Of a DNA stretch of 64,000 bases, positions 25,567-34,694 are shown one piece after another. The notes under the pieces are model-generated. The model searched no databases. It was not told where the DNA came from and worked only from the letters and a program-made list of their open reading frames with translations. The stretch covers positions 124,001 through 188,000 of the forward strand of contig NZ_JAMBLT010000003.1 in assembly GCF_023336895.1 (NCBI RefSeq), written 5' to 3'. Both the position numbers and the translations under genes were made by a program. Position 1 is the stretch's first letter. Every line of letters starts with the position of its first letter. The stretch comes from Parasutterella secunda (lineage in GTDB: Bacteria; Pseudomonadota; Gammaproteobacteria; Burkholderiales; Burkholderiaceae_F).

Positions 25567-26838
25567 TTAGAAAACGATATAGGTCACAATCATCAAGACG
25601 ATACAGGCGGGAGCTGTGCGCTTTACGATTTCCATCGGATTGACGCCGGCAAGGCCTGCGACCAAAATCACGCCGCCTGCCAAGGGAGAGGCCGTACGGC
25701 CGATGCCGCCAGTGATAGCAGCGAGCATACCCAAATCAGGGATGGTCATACCGAAGGAGGCGGCATGAGGTGTGACCGCTTCGTTAAAGGCAAAGGCTGC
25801 TGCGTCGCCCGAACCCGTCAAAACACCTAGGAGGAAGGGACCGACACTGCCGCCGATCTTGGCCCATTCGCTGGAGTTTTGAAGGAAGTTAATCAAAATA
25901 TCAATGACGCCGGCCGCGCGCAGACCGGCCGCAAATACGCCGGCAGCGATGATGATACCGAGGATCTTGGCGTAGCCGCTGCCCATGCCGTCGAAGAATT
26001 TCTTCGTGCATTCAGCCGGGCTCGTTCTCGTCACAGCCAAAGCATAAATGGCACCGATCAACATAGCCGTGGCCACAGAGATCTTCACATTGAAGTAGAG
26101 CGTGCAAAGCAGCAACAAGGCGATCGGAACAAGCGGAGCGATAGCGTAGGCAAGGTTAATCTTTTCAGGTAAATTCGATGCCCTTTGTTCACCGTTATTT
26201 TCAGCAACGGCTCCTTTTTCCGGGCGCTTATAGTCCTTATAGACAATGCAGACGATCGTCAGCATGACCATGAAGGCCACAACGATGATCAGAAGTTTTG
26301 TGGACATCGCCGAAATCAAATCCATTACTTCCATGTTGGCCATCTTGGCAACGAAAACGTCGTGAGAGACGCCGGGGTTGTAGAAGGCACCAAACGAAGA
26401 AGCAACCAAGCAGCTTGCGGCGATCGCGGGCTTAAAGCCGGCGCGCACCAAAATCGGAATCAAAGTCGGGCCGACTGCGGCGCACAAGCCCGCCGTGGAA
26501 GGAATGGCCACTGAGCAGAAAGAAGCAACAGCCATACTGGCAGGCAAGAGGAAAATACCCATGCTGCGTAACGGCTTCATTAAGAGGGCGACCAATTGGA
26601 CATCGCACTTTGTCAGAGAAATAACGCCGGCAAAACCCATAGCCGAGCAAATGGCGATAATCAATGAGGCATTGGTCATTGATTTATCAAATTGTTGGAA
26701 GGCGGTGAGCGGCTCAAGCGAAGCAATGGCCATAATCAAGCCTGCCGCAATCAACACCATACGTGTTTCATAGCGTTTGATCAGACCGTAAATCGTCAAG
26801 CAGACGATCACGATACTGACAATTACAGTGTAGGACAT
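25567..26838 (-). CDS. DcuC-family C4-dicarboxylate/anion transporter, copy 1
   Basis: A 423-aa integral membrane protein with about 10-12 membrane helices, related to the anaerobic C4-dicarboxylate carrier DcuC. Family segments are SICSAMGF-like (ICSAMGFAGVISLTKCD), AIPSTAGLCAAVGPTLIP, and GSGDAAAFAFNEAVTPHAASFG near residue 345. The ribosome site GGAGGT is upstream. It is paralogous to the carrier at 29322-30584. The setting with AbgA-like amidohydrolases suggests the substrate may be an N-acyl amino acid or related carboxylate rather than fumarate or succinate; this is inference. A CAGTTAACTG palindrome lies at 26958-26967 upstream. Confidence 0.85.
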   Translation of the reverse strand: MSYTVIVSIVIVCLTIYGLIKRYETRMVLIAAGLIMAIASLEPLTAFQQFDKSMTNASLIIAICSAMGFAGVISLTKCDVQLVALLMKPLRSMGIFLLPASMAVASFCSVAIPSTAGLCAAVGPTLIPILVRAGFKPAIAASCLVASSFGAFYNPGVSHDVFVAKMANMEVMDLISAMSTKLLIIVVAFMVMLTIVCIVYKDYKRPEKGAVAENNGEQRASNLPEKINLAYAIAPLVPIALLLLCTLYFNVKISVATAMLIGAIYALAVTRTSPAECTKKFFDGMGSGYAKILGIIIAAGVFAAGLRAAGVIDILINFLQNSSEWAKIGGSVGPFLLGVLTGSGDAAAFAFNEAVTPHAASFGMTIPDLGMLAAITGGIGRTASPLAGGVILVAGLAGVNPMEIVKRTAPACIVLMIVTYIVF

Positions 26839-26950
26839 TTAGACCTCCGGAATTTGAGAAAGGAACCGAACAAAATGCTGTCCGTGTCGACATGAAAGGT
26901 TAAAAGCAATGCCTTTTTGAATGAATGGGTAGTAGTTCTAGATTGGCTGT

Positions 26951-26981
26951 CAGATGTCAGTTAACTGATTAAAGACATCTG
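26951..26981. promoter_or_regulatory. Candidate operator O1 between dcuC1 and gntR
   Basis: The palindrome CAGTTAACTG (26958-26967) sits inside a larger perfect inverted repeat, CAGATGTC (26951-26958) with GACATCTG (26974-26981). It lies in the divergent region between the carrier and the GntR-type regulator. Near-identical palindromes occur at 30677, 31958 and 36045, each next to a gene start of the same locus. Confidence 0.65.
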
Positions 26982-27102
26982 TGTAGCATTCATGCAAAAA
27001 CAAGTTGACAGAAAGAAAAACAGTCGTTTTAATGGACAAGGCGCTATATAAAACATAAGAATACATATATTCATCAATACTCTCTCTTTGAGGTGTCCGG
27101 TC

Positions 27103-27882
27103 ATGTTTGAAAAGGTAGTACTGCCCGATGAAAAGAGCGGATTTTTCCCCTCGCGCTCTCCGCTTTTTGAACAAGTTAAAGCTTCCATCATTAAAAAAAT
27201 CCAACAGGGTGTTTGGCACCATGATGATGTGTTGCCCAATGAGATTGAGCTCGCAAAGATTTTCAATGTCAGTCAAGGGACGATTCGTCGAGCTTTAAAA
27301 GAATTGGTTCAAGAAGGGTTTCTCGTCAGAAAACAGGGTAAGGGAACCTATGTGAGTAGCTACGAAGCGGAGTTTGATGCGTTTTACTCCAAGTTTGTTC
27401 CGATCAAAGCCGATGATCCCGCTCAAAAATGGAAGACCTATGTCCGCATGACGGATTATGAAGAGATTGCGCCGACACCGCGCGTCTGTCACCTGATGGG
27501 CATCACCGATACGACAGAAGTAATCATTCACATTAAACGTCAACACTACAGTCAACTGGAAAATAAAGACAAGGTGGATTGCTTTGACGAGCTTTTCCTA
27601 CGCAAACGCTTTTTCCCGGGACTGACTCGAGAGCGTTTTTTGGGACAGAAAAATAGTCTGTACGCCTTTTATCAAAGAGAGTTTGATATCACGATTCTTC
27701 ATAGAAGAGACATCTTAAAGGCAGCGCTTTTAAACGCAGAACAAGCAAAGTCTGCCGGTGTGCCGGTGCCTTATCCAGCGATTATCCAACAAAGTCAGGC
27801 ATTCGATATCAATGATAATTTAGTGGAATTGCGCTACTTGACGACCATCACGGACTATTGTCACTACGAAGTGTTGCGATAA
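27103..27882 (+). CDS. GntR-family transcriptional regulator (HutC/UTRA type)
   Basis: A 259-aa regulator. An N-terminal winged helix (SPLFEQVKASIIKKIQQG, then DVLPNEIELAKIFNVSQGTIRRALKELVQEGFLVRKQGKGTYV) is followed by a UTRA ligand-binding domain. The start ATG at 27103 has GAGGTG 7 nt upstream; the open frame extends further but without support. It is divergent from dcuC1 and surrounded by the DcuC/AbgA/porin genes. The recurring CAGTTAACTG palindrome near most of them makes it the likely repressor of the locus. The effector is unknown, possibly the transported compound. Confidence 0.92.
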   Translation: MFEKVVLPDEKSGFFPSRSPLFEQVKASIIKKIQQGVWHHDDVLPNEIELAKIFNVSQGTIRRALKELVQEGFLVRKQGKGTYVSSYEAEFDAFYSKFVPIKADDPAQKWKTYVRMTDYEEIAPTPRVCHLMGITDTTEVIIHIKRQHYSQLENKDKVDCFDELFLRKRFFPGLTRERFLGQKNSLYAFYQREFDITILHRRDILKAALLNAEQAKSAGVPVPYPAIIQQSQAFDINDNLVELRYLTTITDYCHYEVLR

Positions 27883-27910
27883 ATAAAACAATATTTTGCT
27901 TTAAGTGAAA

Positions 27911-27945
27911 AGAAGGGGAATCGATATTAAAAACGACTCCCCTTA
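27911..27945. terminator. Terminator between gntR and abgA1
   Basis: AAGGGGAATCG (27913-27923) pairs with CGACTCCCCTT (27934-27944) with one mismatch. On the minus strand it is followed by CTTTTCACTT. It separates convergent transcripts. Confidence 0.65.
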
Positions 27946-27957
27946 TTGATGGACGGA

Positions 27958-29235
27958 TTATGCGGCCTTATTCTTAATTAACAAGAAGCGCGTCAGCATT
28001 TCAAACGCTTCGGGCAAGCTTTGTTCGTCTTGAATTTCAAACGTGCCCTTGTGGTGGCCGGTTTGATTGCAGCCGAAAATAAAGAAGCCGGCTTTGCCGC
28101 CATGAGAGAGGACCTTACGGATTAACCACGTGCAGTCTTCAGAACCGGAAATGCCGTCACTGGGCACCAAACGCTTAACAAAGGGAATGGTCTTTGCGAT
28201 TTCTTCCAAGGTATCGGAAACTTCGGGTGAAGTTTCTAAGTTTGTCGCTGCACCGACCTTTTCAATCGTGTAGTCCACGCCATAGGCTTCGGAAACACCC
28301 TTGACGATGCGTTCAACATTGTCGACCATGTATTGGTTGACAGCTTCGGTTTGGCCTCGCACTTCGATTTGCATTTGAGCGTGAACCGGCACCACATTGC
28401 GGCCTTCGCCGGCACTTAATTTACCGATCGAGATGCGCGTATCACCCTGGCCGCTTCTCGGAATACCCGCCAGTGTCGTGGCGACATTACAGGCTGCCAG
28501 AAGGGCGCTGCGACCTTTTTCCGGGTCAGAGCCCGCATGAGCCGGTGTTCCCGTGAATGTCAAATCCATCTTGGCGGTCGCTAAAAAGCCTTTGCGGCAA
28601 ATACCGATTTCACCCAATTGGCAATTTGTACCGATGTGGCAGCAAATGATGTAGTTGACATCATCCAAAAGACCGCTTTCAGACATGGGCAAACCGCCGC
28701 GTGTGCCTTCTTCGGCCGGCTGAAAGAGTAACTTGATCGTGCCGCACAATTCATCTTTATGATCGGCGATCCAGTGAGCCACGCCTAAGCCGACAGAGGT
28801 ATGACCGTCATGACCGCAAGCGTGCATGAGGCCGTCTCGTTCAGAGCAATAACCGCCAGCGACCGATTCGTGTTGAGCGTCGTGGCTTTCTTGAACCAAG
28901 ACGCAGTCCATGTCGTGTCTAAATAACGTGACAGGACCCGGGCGGCCGGTTTCCCAAATACCGACGCAGCCCGTATAGCCTTCCGTTTCATCCAAAAAGG
29001 CTTGGCTGACCCCATGGTCTTTAGCGCGTTGCATCGCTTTGGCCACGAGTTCAGGGTTGCGGCCCATCACAAAGTTCGGATTAACGGCTTTTGTTCCCAT
29101 TACGACCTTGAAACCCAATTCGCGAAGGCGGTTTACAACGATATTCATCGTTTCAAATTCTGTCCAGCCTTCTTCGGGGCGCTTATGAATACGACGGCGA
29201 AATTGGACCATTTCAGTGGTATAGGCTTCGTTCAT
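27958..29235 (-). CDS. AbgA-like M20 amidohydrolase, copy 1
   Basis: A 425-aa zinc-dependent M20D amidohydrolase. It resembles E. coli AbgA, one subunit of p-aminobenzoyl-glutamate hydrolase, in both length and motifs: an N-terminal RRRIHKRPEEGWTEFET, the metal-binding MHACGHDGHTSVGLG, then FQPAEEGTRGG, and a dimerisation domain with GTPAHAG. The long insertion FVMGRNPELVAKAMQRAKDHGV is AbgA-specific. ATG at 29235 is 6 nt after GAGGT and preferred over the ATG two codons earlier. AbgA normally works with AbgB, which is absent here; two AbgA-like copies are present instead. It probably releases an amino acid from an amide substrate. Confidence 0.88.
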   Translation of the reverse strand: MNEAYTTEMVQFRRRIHKRPEEGWTEFETMNIVVNRLRELGFKVVMGTKAVNPNFVMGRNPELVAKAMQRAKDHGVSQAFLDETEGYTGCVGIWETGRPGPVTLFRHDMDCVLVQESHDAQHESVAGGYCSERDGLMHACGHDGHTSVGLGVAHWIADHKDELCGTIKLLFQPAEEGTRGGLPMSESGLLDDVNYIICCHIGTNCQLGEIGICRKGFLATAKMDLTFTGTPAHAGSDPEKGRSALLAACNVATTLAGIPRSGQGDTRISIGKLSAGEGRNVVPVHAQMQIEVRGQTEAVNQYMVDNVERIVKGVSEAYGVDYTIEKVGAATNLETSPEVSDTLEEIAKTIPFVKRLVPSDGISGSEDCTWLIRKVLSHGGKAGFFIFGCNQTGHHKGTFEIQDEQSLPEAFEMLTRFLLIKNKAA

Positions 29236-29252
29236 TTTCATACCTCGTTAAA

Positions 29253-29280
29253 AAGTGGGCAACCTCGTTGAGGTTGCCCG
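29253..29280 (-). terminator. Terminator/attenuator between dcuC2 and abgA1
   Basis: GGGCAACCTC (29257-29266) and GAGGTTGCCC (29270-29279) form a perfect 10-bp stem. On the minus strand it is followed by ACTTTTTAAC. It lies after the dcuC2 stop and just before the abgA1 start, so it would reduce read-through. Confidence 0.75.
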
Positions 29281-29321
29281 AAACCCTCAGGGAGTTACTA
29301 CGGTTGATAAAACTGTTTTGA

Positions 29322-30584
29322 TTACAGGAAAAGGATCAGGATGAACCAAGCTGTAATCATTGGGACGGCGGTGCGTTTCACCAAATCGATCGGAGAAACT
29401 TGCGACATACCGGCCAATAAAATCACCACACCGGCAATCGGACTCATGGTGCGGCCTAATTGAGCAGCACACATAACGGTGTTGCCCAATTCAGAAATCG
29501 TCATACCGAATTCAGCGGCGTGAGGTGTCACGGCTTCATTGAAAGCAAACGTGGCGGCATCGCCCGACCCCATCAAAACAGCCATGGCCCAGGTTCCCAA
29601 GGCACCGCCGACACGGGCATATTCGTTGGCATGTTTGAGCGCTTCAATTAAGGCGTCTACAACGCCCGCTTCACGAAGACCTGCGGCGAAGACGCCCGCA
29701 GAGATAATGATGCCGAGCACATTGCCGTAACCTTTGCCCGCGCCGTTAAAGAATTCCTTAAAGGCATTTTGCGGATTAATGCGCGTGACAATCATCGTGT
29801 AGGTGACGCCGATTAACATGGCTTGCGCCACGCCCATTTCGATGGCGGGAACATAGGTGTTGCCCAAGAGCAAGATGACCAGAGGAACCATCGGAGCCAA
29901 GGCATAAAGGATGTTGACCTTGGTGATGCCGCCCGTGGTATCGGTTTGGATGTTGCCCAAATCGCCCGAACCCTTATGGTCACGCAAGAACACTTCGACA
30001 ACCGTGATCATCAAAGCGCCGACAAGACTCAATACGCTGTAAGTGAAGGCATTTTCGATAATGAATTCCATGGGTTCAATGCCGGCCATACCGGAAATCA
30101 TGACCGGGTGAGCGCCGCCGGGGTTGAAGTTGGAGCCGTAGGTGCCTGCCAAAACAGCGGCACCGGCGCCGGCAGGCGTGATGCCCGAGCGGATCATCAA
30201 AGGAATCAAAGTGGCGCCGACGGCGGCAGCGCAGCCTGCTGCCGAAGGAATGGCCGCATTGATGACGGCCGTCAAGAGCGTGCAGCATGGAATCAAAAAT
30301 AGTCCCAAGGACTTCATGGGACGGGTGAGCAGTTGAACCAAGTGAATGTCACACTTGGTGTAGCTAACCAAGAAAGCAAAACCCATGGCCGAGCAAATCG
30401 ACTGAATGAGATTGCCCGTGGTCATAGACTTCGCAAACTGATTGTAGGCGGCCATCGGATCGAGCGAGATGATGCACATCAGCAAACCCGAGACACACAA
30501 CACCAGGCGTGTTTCGTAGCGCTTAACCAAAGCGACCAAGGTGAGCGCAACAATGACAAGTGCGGCCCAGAACGTCAAAGACAT
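29322..30584 (-). CDS. DcuC-family transporter, copy 2
   Basis: A 420-aa paralogue of the carrier at 25567-26838, with the same segments (SICSAMGFAFLVSYTKCD, AIPSAAGCAAAVGATLIP, GSGDAATFAFNEAVTPHAAEFG). AAGGAG lies upstream of the ATG. It is followed by abgA1, with which it may form an operon despite the hairpin between. A candidate operator is centred at 30681, about 95 bp upstream. Having two DcuC paralogues beside two AbgA paralogues suggests related but different substrates. Confidence 0.85.
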   Translation of the reverse strand: MSLTFWAALVIVALTLVALVKRYETRLVLCVSGLLMCIISLDPMAAYNQFAKSMTTGNLIQSICSAMGFAFLVSYTKCDIHLVQLLTRPMKSLGLFLIPCCTLLTAVINAAIPSAAGCAAAVGATLIPLMIRSGITPAGAGAAVLAGTYGSNFNPGGAHPVMISGMAGIEPMEFIIENAFTYSVLSLVGALMITVVEVFLRDHKGSGDLGNIQTDTTGGITKVNILYALAPMVPLVILLLGNTYVPAIEMGVAQAMLIGVTYTMIVTRINPQNAFKEFFNGAGKGYGNVLGIIISAGVFAAGLREAGVVDALIEALKHANEYARVGGALGTWAMAVLMGSGDAATFAFNEAVTPHAAEFGMTISELGNTVMCAAQLGRTMSPIAGVVILLAGMSQVSPIDLVKRTAVPMITAWFILILFL

Positions 30585-30666
30585 GATAGAAGTCTCCTTA
30601 AGTAGAGAAGAAAGGTTGATGTATGGTACAAATCCTCAACTTTTCGCTCTATTGGGAATTCTTCGA

Positions 30667-30702
30667 CAAGTGATGTCAGATAACTGAGTTAGAGGGCACT
30701 TG
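30667..30702. promoter_or_regulatory. Candidate operator O2 upstream of dcuC2
   Basis: CAGATAACTG (30677-30686) matches the O1 palindrome at 9 of 10 positions and shares the left flank GATGT. An outer inverted repeat CAAGTG/CACTTG (30667-30672, 30697-30702) is centred on it. It overlaps the 3' end of the OFA gene and lies about 95 bp before the dcuC2 start. Confidence 0.55.
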
Positions 30703-31896
30703 CCGAACTTCTAGCCTGCGGCACACAAAGGCCGCAGCCAGGCCAATCGCACTGATGATCATGGCGATGAAATAGGCGGTTTGGTAATGACCGTCGGAGA
30801 CTGTCAACGCAATGATATTGGGCCCCAAAATGCCGGAGACAGAAAATGCCAGTGCTAAAACACCGTAATTCATACTGGCGTTGGCAGGACCGAATTGTTC
30901 GGCGGTGTAACCAGGGAAAACACCGACAAAGGATCCAAAGCCTGCTCCGATACACACGAGACCCGCGAAAAAGAGTAGCGAATCGCCAATTCCAGCCAAA
31001 CTAAGTAAAACGAGTCCGAAGATGGCTAAGGCGACGGCAGAGCCCAACGTAAAGACTCGTCCTAATTTATCGGAAATGGCGCCGCCCAAGAATCGAGCGG
31101 TGGTATTGGCGAGCGCCAAAGCGGAAATGGTGAACACGGCCACCGAAATACTCAAACCGATTTGCGTTTGAGCCACCGTGACGGTTTGCGAAAAAAGCAT
31201 CAACGGGGAAAGGGTGCCGGCAATGAACAACACGAACATGGCCCAAAAGCGTCCGGTACGAATCATTTGGTACCAAACAAGATTGTTGTCAGCCTTCTGA
31301 GAGGTTTGCGCGGAGCGGGAAGCCGGAAGGCGAATTAAAAAGGCACAGCCCAAAATGATGACGGCGCAAGCCACTGAATAAATGAATAGGGTCGAAGAGA
31401 TACCGATATTGCCGGCTAAATAGTTTGCAAGCGGGGGAAGGCAGACGGAACCGATGCCATAGAAAGCGCCGACGGAGCCGCCGGCAAAACCGCGCTTATC
31501 AGGGAAAAGTTTTACCGCGGAAGTAACCGTCGCAATAACGGAAGTGCCCGAACCAAGACCTAAGCAAACACCGAAACCTAAAAGAAGCATCATGGGGCCT
31601 GTGCTCAAACTCATTAATAAGTAGCCAAGAGCCATGACAATGCCGCCGATGAAAAGTACCAAACGGGGACCGAAGCGATCGGTCAGACCGCCAGCCAGCA
31701 CCATCGCGACAGGATTGAGCGCTGCACCGATACTGAATATATAAGTAAGAGAGGCGACCGAAACCGTTTGACCGGCCATTTGAGTGTACAAATCAGCCAA
31801 CCAACTTGAGTAAATGCTCCAGGCATAAAAAGAGCCTAAACAGAAGTTAACGATCCAAAACAGAATCAGGTAAAACCAACGTTGCTTTTCGGTCAT
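30676..31896 (-). CDS. MFS transporter, OFA (oxalate/formate antiporter) family
   Basis: A 406-aa 12-helix permease. The N-terminus, WIVNFCLGSFYAWSIYSSWL, and the loop GGLTDRFGPRLVLFIGG are typical of the OFA family. A central hydrophilic linker (SRSAQTSQKADNN, about 190-205) divides the halves, and the second half has GAISDKLGRVFTLGS. GAGGAG lies 6 nt before the ATG. It is divergent from the porin, with operator O3 in between. The substrate is unknown, presumably a monocarboxylate related to the neighbouring pathway. Confidence 0.88.
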   Translation of the reverse strand: MTEKQRWFYLILFWIVNFCLGSFYAWSIYSSWLADLYTQMAGQTVSVASLTYIFSIGAALNPVAMVLAGGLTDRFGPRLVLFIGGIVMALGYLLMSLSTGPMMLLLGFGVCLGLGSGTSVIATVTSAVKLFPDKRGFAGGSVGAFYGIGSVCLPPLANYLAGNIGISSTLFIYSVACAVIILGCAFLIRLPASRSAQTSQKADNNLVWYQMIRTGRFWAMFVLFIAGTLSPLMLFSQTVTVAQTQIGLSISVAVFTISALALANTTARFLGGAISDKLGRVFTLGSAVALAIFGLVLLSLAGIGDSLLFFAGLVCIGAGFGSFVGVFPGYTAEQFGPANASMNYGVLALAFSVSGILGPNIIALTVSDGHYQTAYFIAMIISAIGLAAAFVCRRLEVRQVPSNSVI

Positions 31897-31957
31897 AAAA
31901 ATCTCCTCGACAGAAGGAGAATCATGTTACTGCTCGCCAACAGAGGATTTTTTAAGT

Positions 31958-31992
31958 CAGTTAACTGTTATCGGATATCTGTTATCGGATAT
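31958..31992. promoter_or_regulatory. Candidate operator O3 plus tandem 14-bp repeat
   Basis: CAGTTAACTG (31958-31967) is identical to O1. It is immediately followed by two head-to-tail copies of CTGTTATCGGATAT (31965-31978 and 31979-31992). The site lies in the 221-bp divergent region between the OFA carrier and the porin. The tandem repeat may be a second regulator's site. Confidence 0.6.
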
Positions 31993-32117
31993 AGAGAAAT
32001 AACCAAGGGCGAGGTTTATCTGAAATGTGAAAAATGATTTTCGTCGCCATCGAAGGTGCGAGGGCGATTTTGAATATCAACACATTCCGTGACGCAAGTC
32101 TCGGTTGGAGAAATACG

Positions 32118-33287
32118 ATGTCCTTCTCTTATTCCAAACTGACGGTGGCTGTGGCTACCTGTTTGGCCGGCTCTGTGGCCATGGCCGCTGACGTTGAAAT
32201 TTACGGTAAGGTTGACCTTGGTCTTGAATACTCCCATGTTTCAAGCGACATTGCCGGTGACAGCGATAGCTTTAAGATGACCAACGGCGGCTCCCGTTTC
32301 GGTTTCAACATCCGTGAACAAATCAACAACGATTGGGCTATCCGCGGTTACTTGGAAAACGGTTTCAATGCCGATGACGGTAAGTTCACGACTTCCGACA
32401 CGCTCTTTGACCGCCGTATGATTTTGGCCGTTCAATCGAAGACTTACGGTGAAATGGGCTTTGGCCGCATGGGTACGGTGATGTCTACGAACTCTCCGTA
32501 TGCATTGGGTATTGCTTACGCTGACCCGTTTGAAACCGGTTACACGGCTGACTACACGATTTCCGGTCTCTTTGCTACCGATAGCCGTGCCAATAACGCC
32601 ATCACCTACTTCACGCCGAAGATCGCTGGCTTTAAGGCTGGTGTCACCTGGTCCTTCCAACGTGCTGGCCAAGAAGAAGAGGAAAATGATCATAACGACC
32701 GCGTGTTAGCCGGTTTGCTCACTTATGAAAACGGTCCGATCTATGTCTTTGGCGGTGCTTCCACGATCATGTGGGGCAACGACAACGAATACGCTGATCG
32801 TAAGGATTCCGTTGAAGCCACGGTTGGCTTGTGCTGGTCTGCCATGGATAACCTAAAGCTCTACTTGGGCGCTCAATGGATGAAGGATTGGCGCACGTTG
32901 GGTTATTGGAGTGCTGAAGACGGCTCTAAGAATGAAACTACTGGTGTAGTGACGTTGGGTCAAGAAAATGGTGTGGACGGTATGGCCTACATCACCGGTT
33001 TCCGTTATATGCCTACCGGTCAGTTGACATTGATCGCCTCCTACGGCTACTTTGATGGTGAACAAGATCGTGATCTCTTTAAAGAAGGTAAGCTTACTGG
33101 CTCTAAGACCTATGAAGGTAAACGTCATCGTTTCAGCATCGGTGCCGAATACGATCTCTCCAAGACCACAACGCTTTATGCCGTGGCTAACTACACCAAG
33201 AATAGTGGTGAAATGTTAACTGAAATCCAAAAGGGTGCTTTTGATTCCAAGTATGGGGCCTTGGTCGGTATCACGCACTGGTTCTAA
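32118..33287 (+). CDS. Gram-negative trimeric porin (Burkholderiales type)
   Basis: A 389-aa outer-membrane beta-barrel porin. A signal peptide (KLTVAVATCLAGSVAMA, cleavage before ADVEIYGKVDLG) precedes the first strand. The mature protein shows alternating strands, the internal loop 3 region with GRMGTVMSTNSPYALG, and a C-terminal Phe (THWF), which is the outer-membrane assembly signal. The open frame starts earlier, but ATG at 32118 has GGAG 7 nt upstream. Codon usage suggests high expression. It is probably induced with the neighbouring uptake genes through O3. Confidence 0.93.
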   Translation: MSFSYSKLTVAVATCLAGSVAMAADVEIYGKVDLGLEYSHVSSDIAGDSDSFKMTNGGSRFGFNIREQINNDWAIRGYLENGFNADDGKFTTSDTLFDRRMILAVQSKTYGEMGFGRMGTVMSTNSPYALGIAYADPFETGYTADYTISGLFATDSRANNAITYFTPKIAGFKAGVTWSFQRAGQEEEENDHNDRVLAGLLTYENGPIYVFGGASTIMWGNDNEYADRKDSVEATVGLCWSAMDNLKLYLGAQWMKDWRTLGYWSAEDGSKNETTGVVTLGQENGVDGMAYITGFRYMPTGQLTLIASYGYFDGEQDRDLFKEGKLTGSKTYEGKRHRFSIGAEYDLSKTTTLYAVANYTKNSGEMLTEIQKGAFDSKYGALVGITHWF

Positions 33288-33310
33288 TTGAACCTTTAAA
33301 GCTTGAGTCT

Positions 33311-33347
33311 TTTTACCGGTCGGTGTTCATTCATCGACCGGTTTTTG
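33311..33347 (+). terminator. Terminator after the porin gene
   Basis: ACCGGTCG (33315-33322) pairs with CGACCGGT (33335-33342), followed by TTTTTGCG. It also separates the convergent MFS gene. Confidence 0.85.
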
Positions 33348-33350
33348 CGT

Positions 33351-34556
33351 CTAACGAATGTGTTCTTCGTGCGAAACGGCAGGTGTTAGAACCAAACGTG
33401 AACCGATTAACACAATAACTGTAAAGACGATGGCCCAGGCGCCGTAAAACCATGACATGCCCTCAATAGTCACGGGCAACTTCAATTGACCGATGATCAG
33501 ATTCGGCAAACCCGGTCCCAAATAAGCGGCCAGATAAACCGCCGCCAGCAATCCTGTTCTTTCCTGCGACTGAGCGTTTTGAGTCACAATGCGCAGAGCC
33601 GCAGTGCAAGATGCGCCCACGCTGATTCCGCTAAAGACACAGAAAATGAAAAAGAGCACGAAGTTTTCGTTGTGCAGGAAGAAAAACATCAGACAGACAC
33701 AGCAGCCGAATAGAAAGATAAAAGAGTTGAGAGCCTCTTTTGGTTGCAACCGCTTAATGCAAAAACTGCCTAATGCGTTGGTACCGATGAAGGACAGAAA
33801 AACGAAGGCTGCCGTAAGCATATTGGCGCTATGCAGAGCGTCAGAGGCAATCTGTGCGCTATAGGCCTGGAAAAAGCCCCCGACGCCCCAGGTGCCTGCG
33901 TAGGCAGCGACCGCCAGGAGGTATTCCTTTTTTAGATGCTTAGGAATCTCAAGCTTTGGAGCAAGCGTTTGCCATAACGTGCCGCTCGGGTGCGTGACGG
34001 TTTCTTTTCCAAAAAGTGATAAAACAAGAACAGTTACTAAACCGATAAAAAGGCCGATGAAAATACGTTGATAGCTGATTGTGAAAAGCTCGTAGGCGAT
34101 GGCGGCGGCCAGTGCCCCGAATAAAAAGCCAATACCGGGGCCGCTTGCGGCAAGCATCGCGCTGATGGATCGGTTATGGGCGGGGGCGGAATCAAAAATC
34201 CAGGCCATGGCGCTACCGGAAGCCAAACCACAGGCAAATCCTTGTCCCACGCGTGCCAACATGATGTGAAGGGGGGCGGTGGCAAAAATAACAGCCAGAG
34301 AACTGATGGCTCCAATCGTCAAAGCGAGAGCCACGACCGGTTTTCGACCCAGTCTATTGGGCAAACGTGAGCAAAATAAAAGCGCAGGAATGCAGCCTAA
34401 GAAATAGCAGACGGCTGTCATGGCCAAGTCTGCTCCCGTCATATGAAAGGTCTGCTGGAAGAGTCCCAACATGGGAACCGGAGCGGAAGAAATGGCAAAG
34501 ATGGCCACCAAACTTAAGGTCGCCACAATGAATGTGTAGGTATTTTTTTGAATCAT
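33351..34556 (-). CDS. MFS transporter
   Basis: A 12-helix MFS permease. The first membrane segment starts near residue 5 of the chosen form (TYTFIVATLSLVAIFAISSAP). The loop CSRLPNRLGRKPVVALA carries the family's D/N-R-x-G-R-K/R signature. The frame is open to 34664, but the extra 36 residues lack membrane character. ATG at 34556 gives a standard start, although no ribosome site is clear. It sits between the porin and abgA2. The substrate is unknown; it may be an efflux or amino-acid carrier. Confidence 0.82.
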   Translation of the reverse strand: MIQKNTYTFIVATLSLVAIFAISSAPVPMLGLFQQTFHMTGADLAMTAVCYFLGCIPALLFCSRLPNRLGRKPVVALALTIGAISSLAVIFATAPLHIMLARVGQGFACGLASGSAMAWIFDSAPAHNRSISAMLAASGPGIGFLFGALAAAIAYELFTISYQRIFIGLFIGLVTVLVLSLFGKETVTHPSGTLWQTLAPKLEIPKHLKKEYLLAVAAYAGTWGVGGFFQAYSAQIASDALHSANMLTAAFVFLSFIGTNALGSFCIKRLQPKEALNSFIFLFGCCVCLMFFFLHNENFVLFFIFCVFSGISVGASCTAALRIVTQNAQSQERTGLLAAVYLAAYLGPGLPNLIIGQLKLPVTIEGMSWFYGAWAIVFTVIVLIGSRLVLTPAVSHEEHIR

Positions 34557-34642
34557 TGATTGATCGTGCGTTTTGCTAAAGGCGAGACTATAGCATTTAA
34601 GTGGCAGGGAAAATTGCAATGAGGTGACTGACTTGAAAAAGC

Positions 34643-34677
34643 AAAAGGACGACCGTCCAATCAACGATCGTCCTTTG
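34643..34677 (-). terminator. Terminator after abgA2
   Basis: AAAGGACGA (34644-34652) pairs with TCGTCCTTT (34668-34676). On the minus strand it is followed by TGCTTTTTC. It is located 19 bp past the abgA2 stop. Confidence 0.75.
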
Positions 34678-34694
34678 TTAACGAAGCCACAAAA

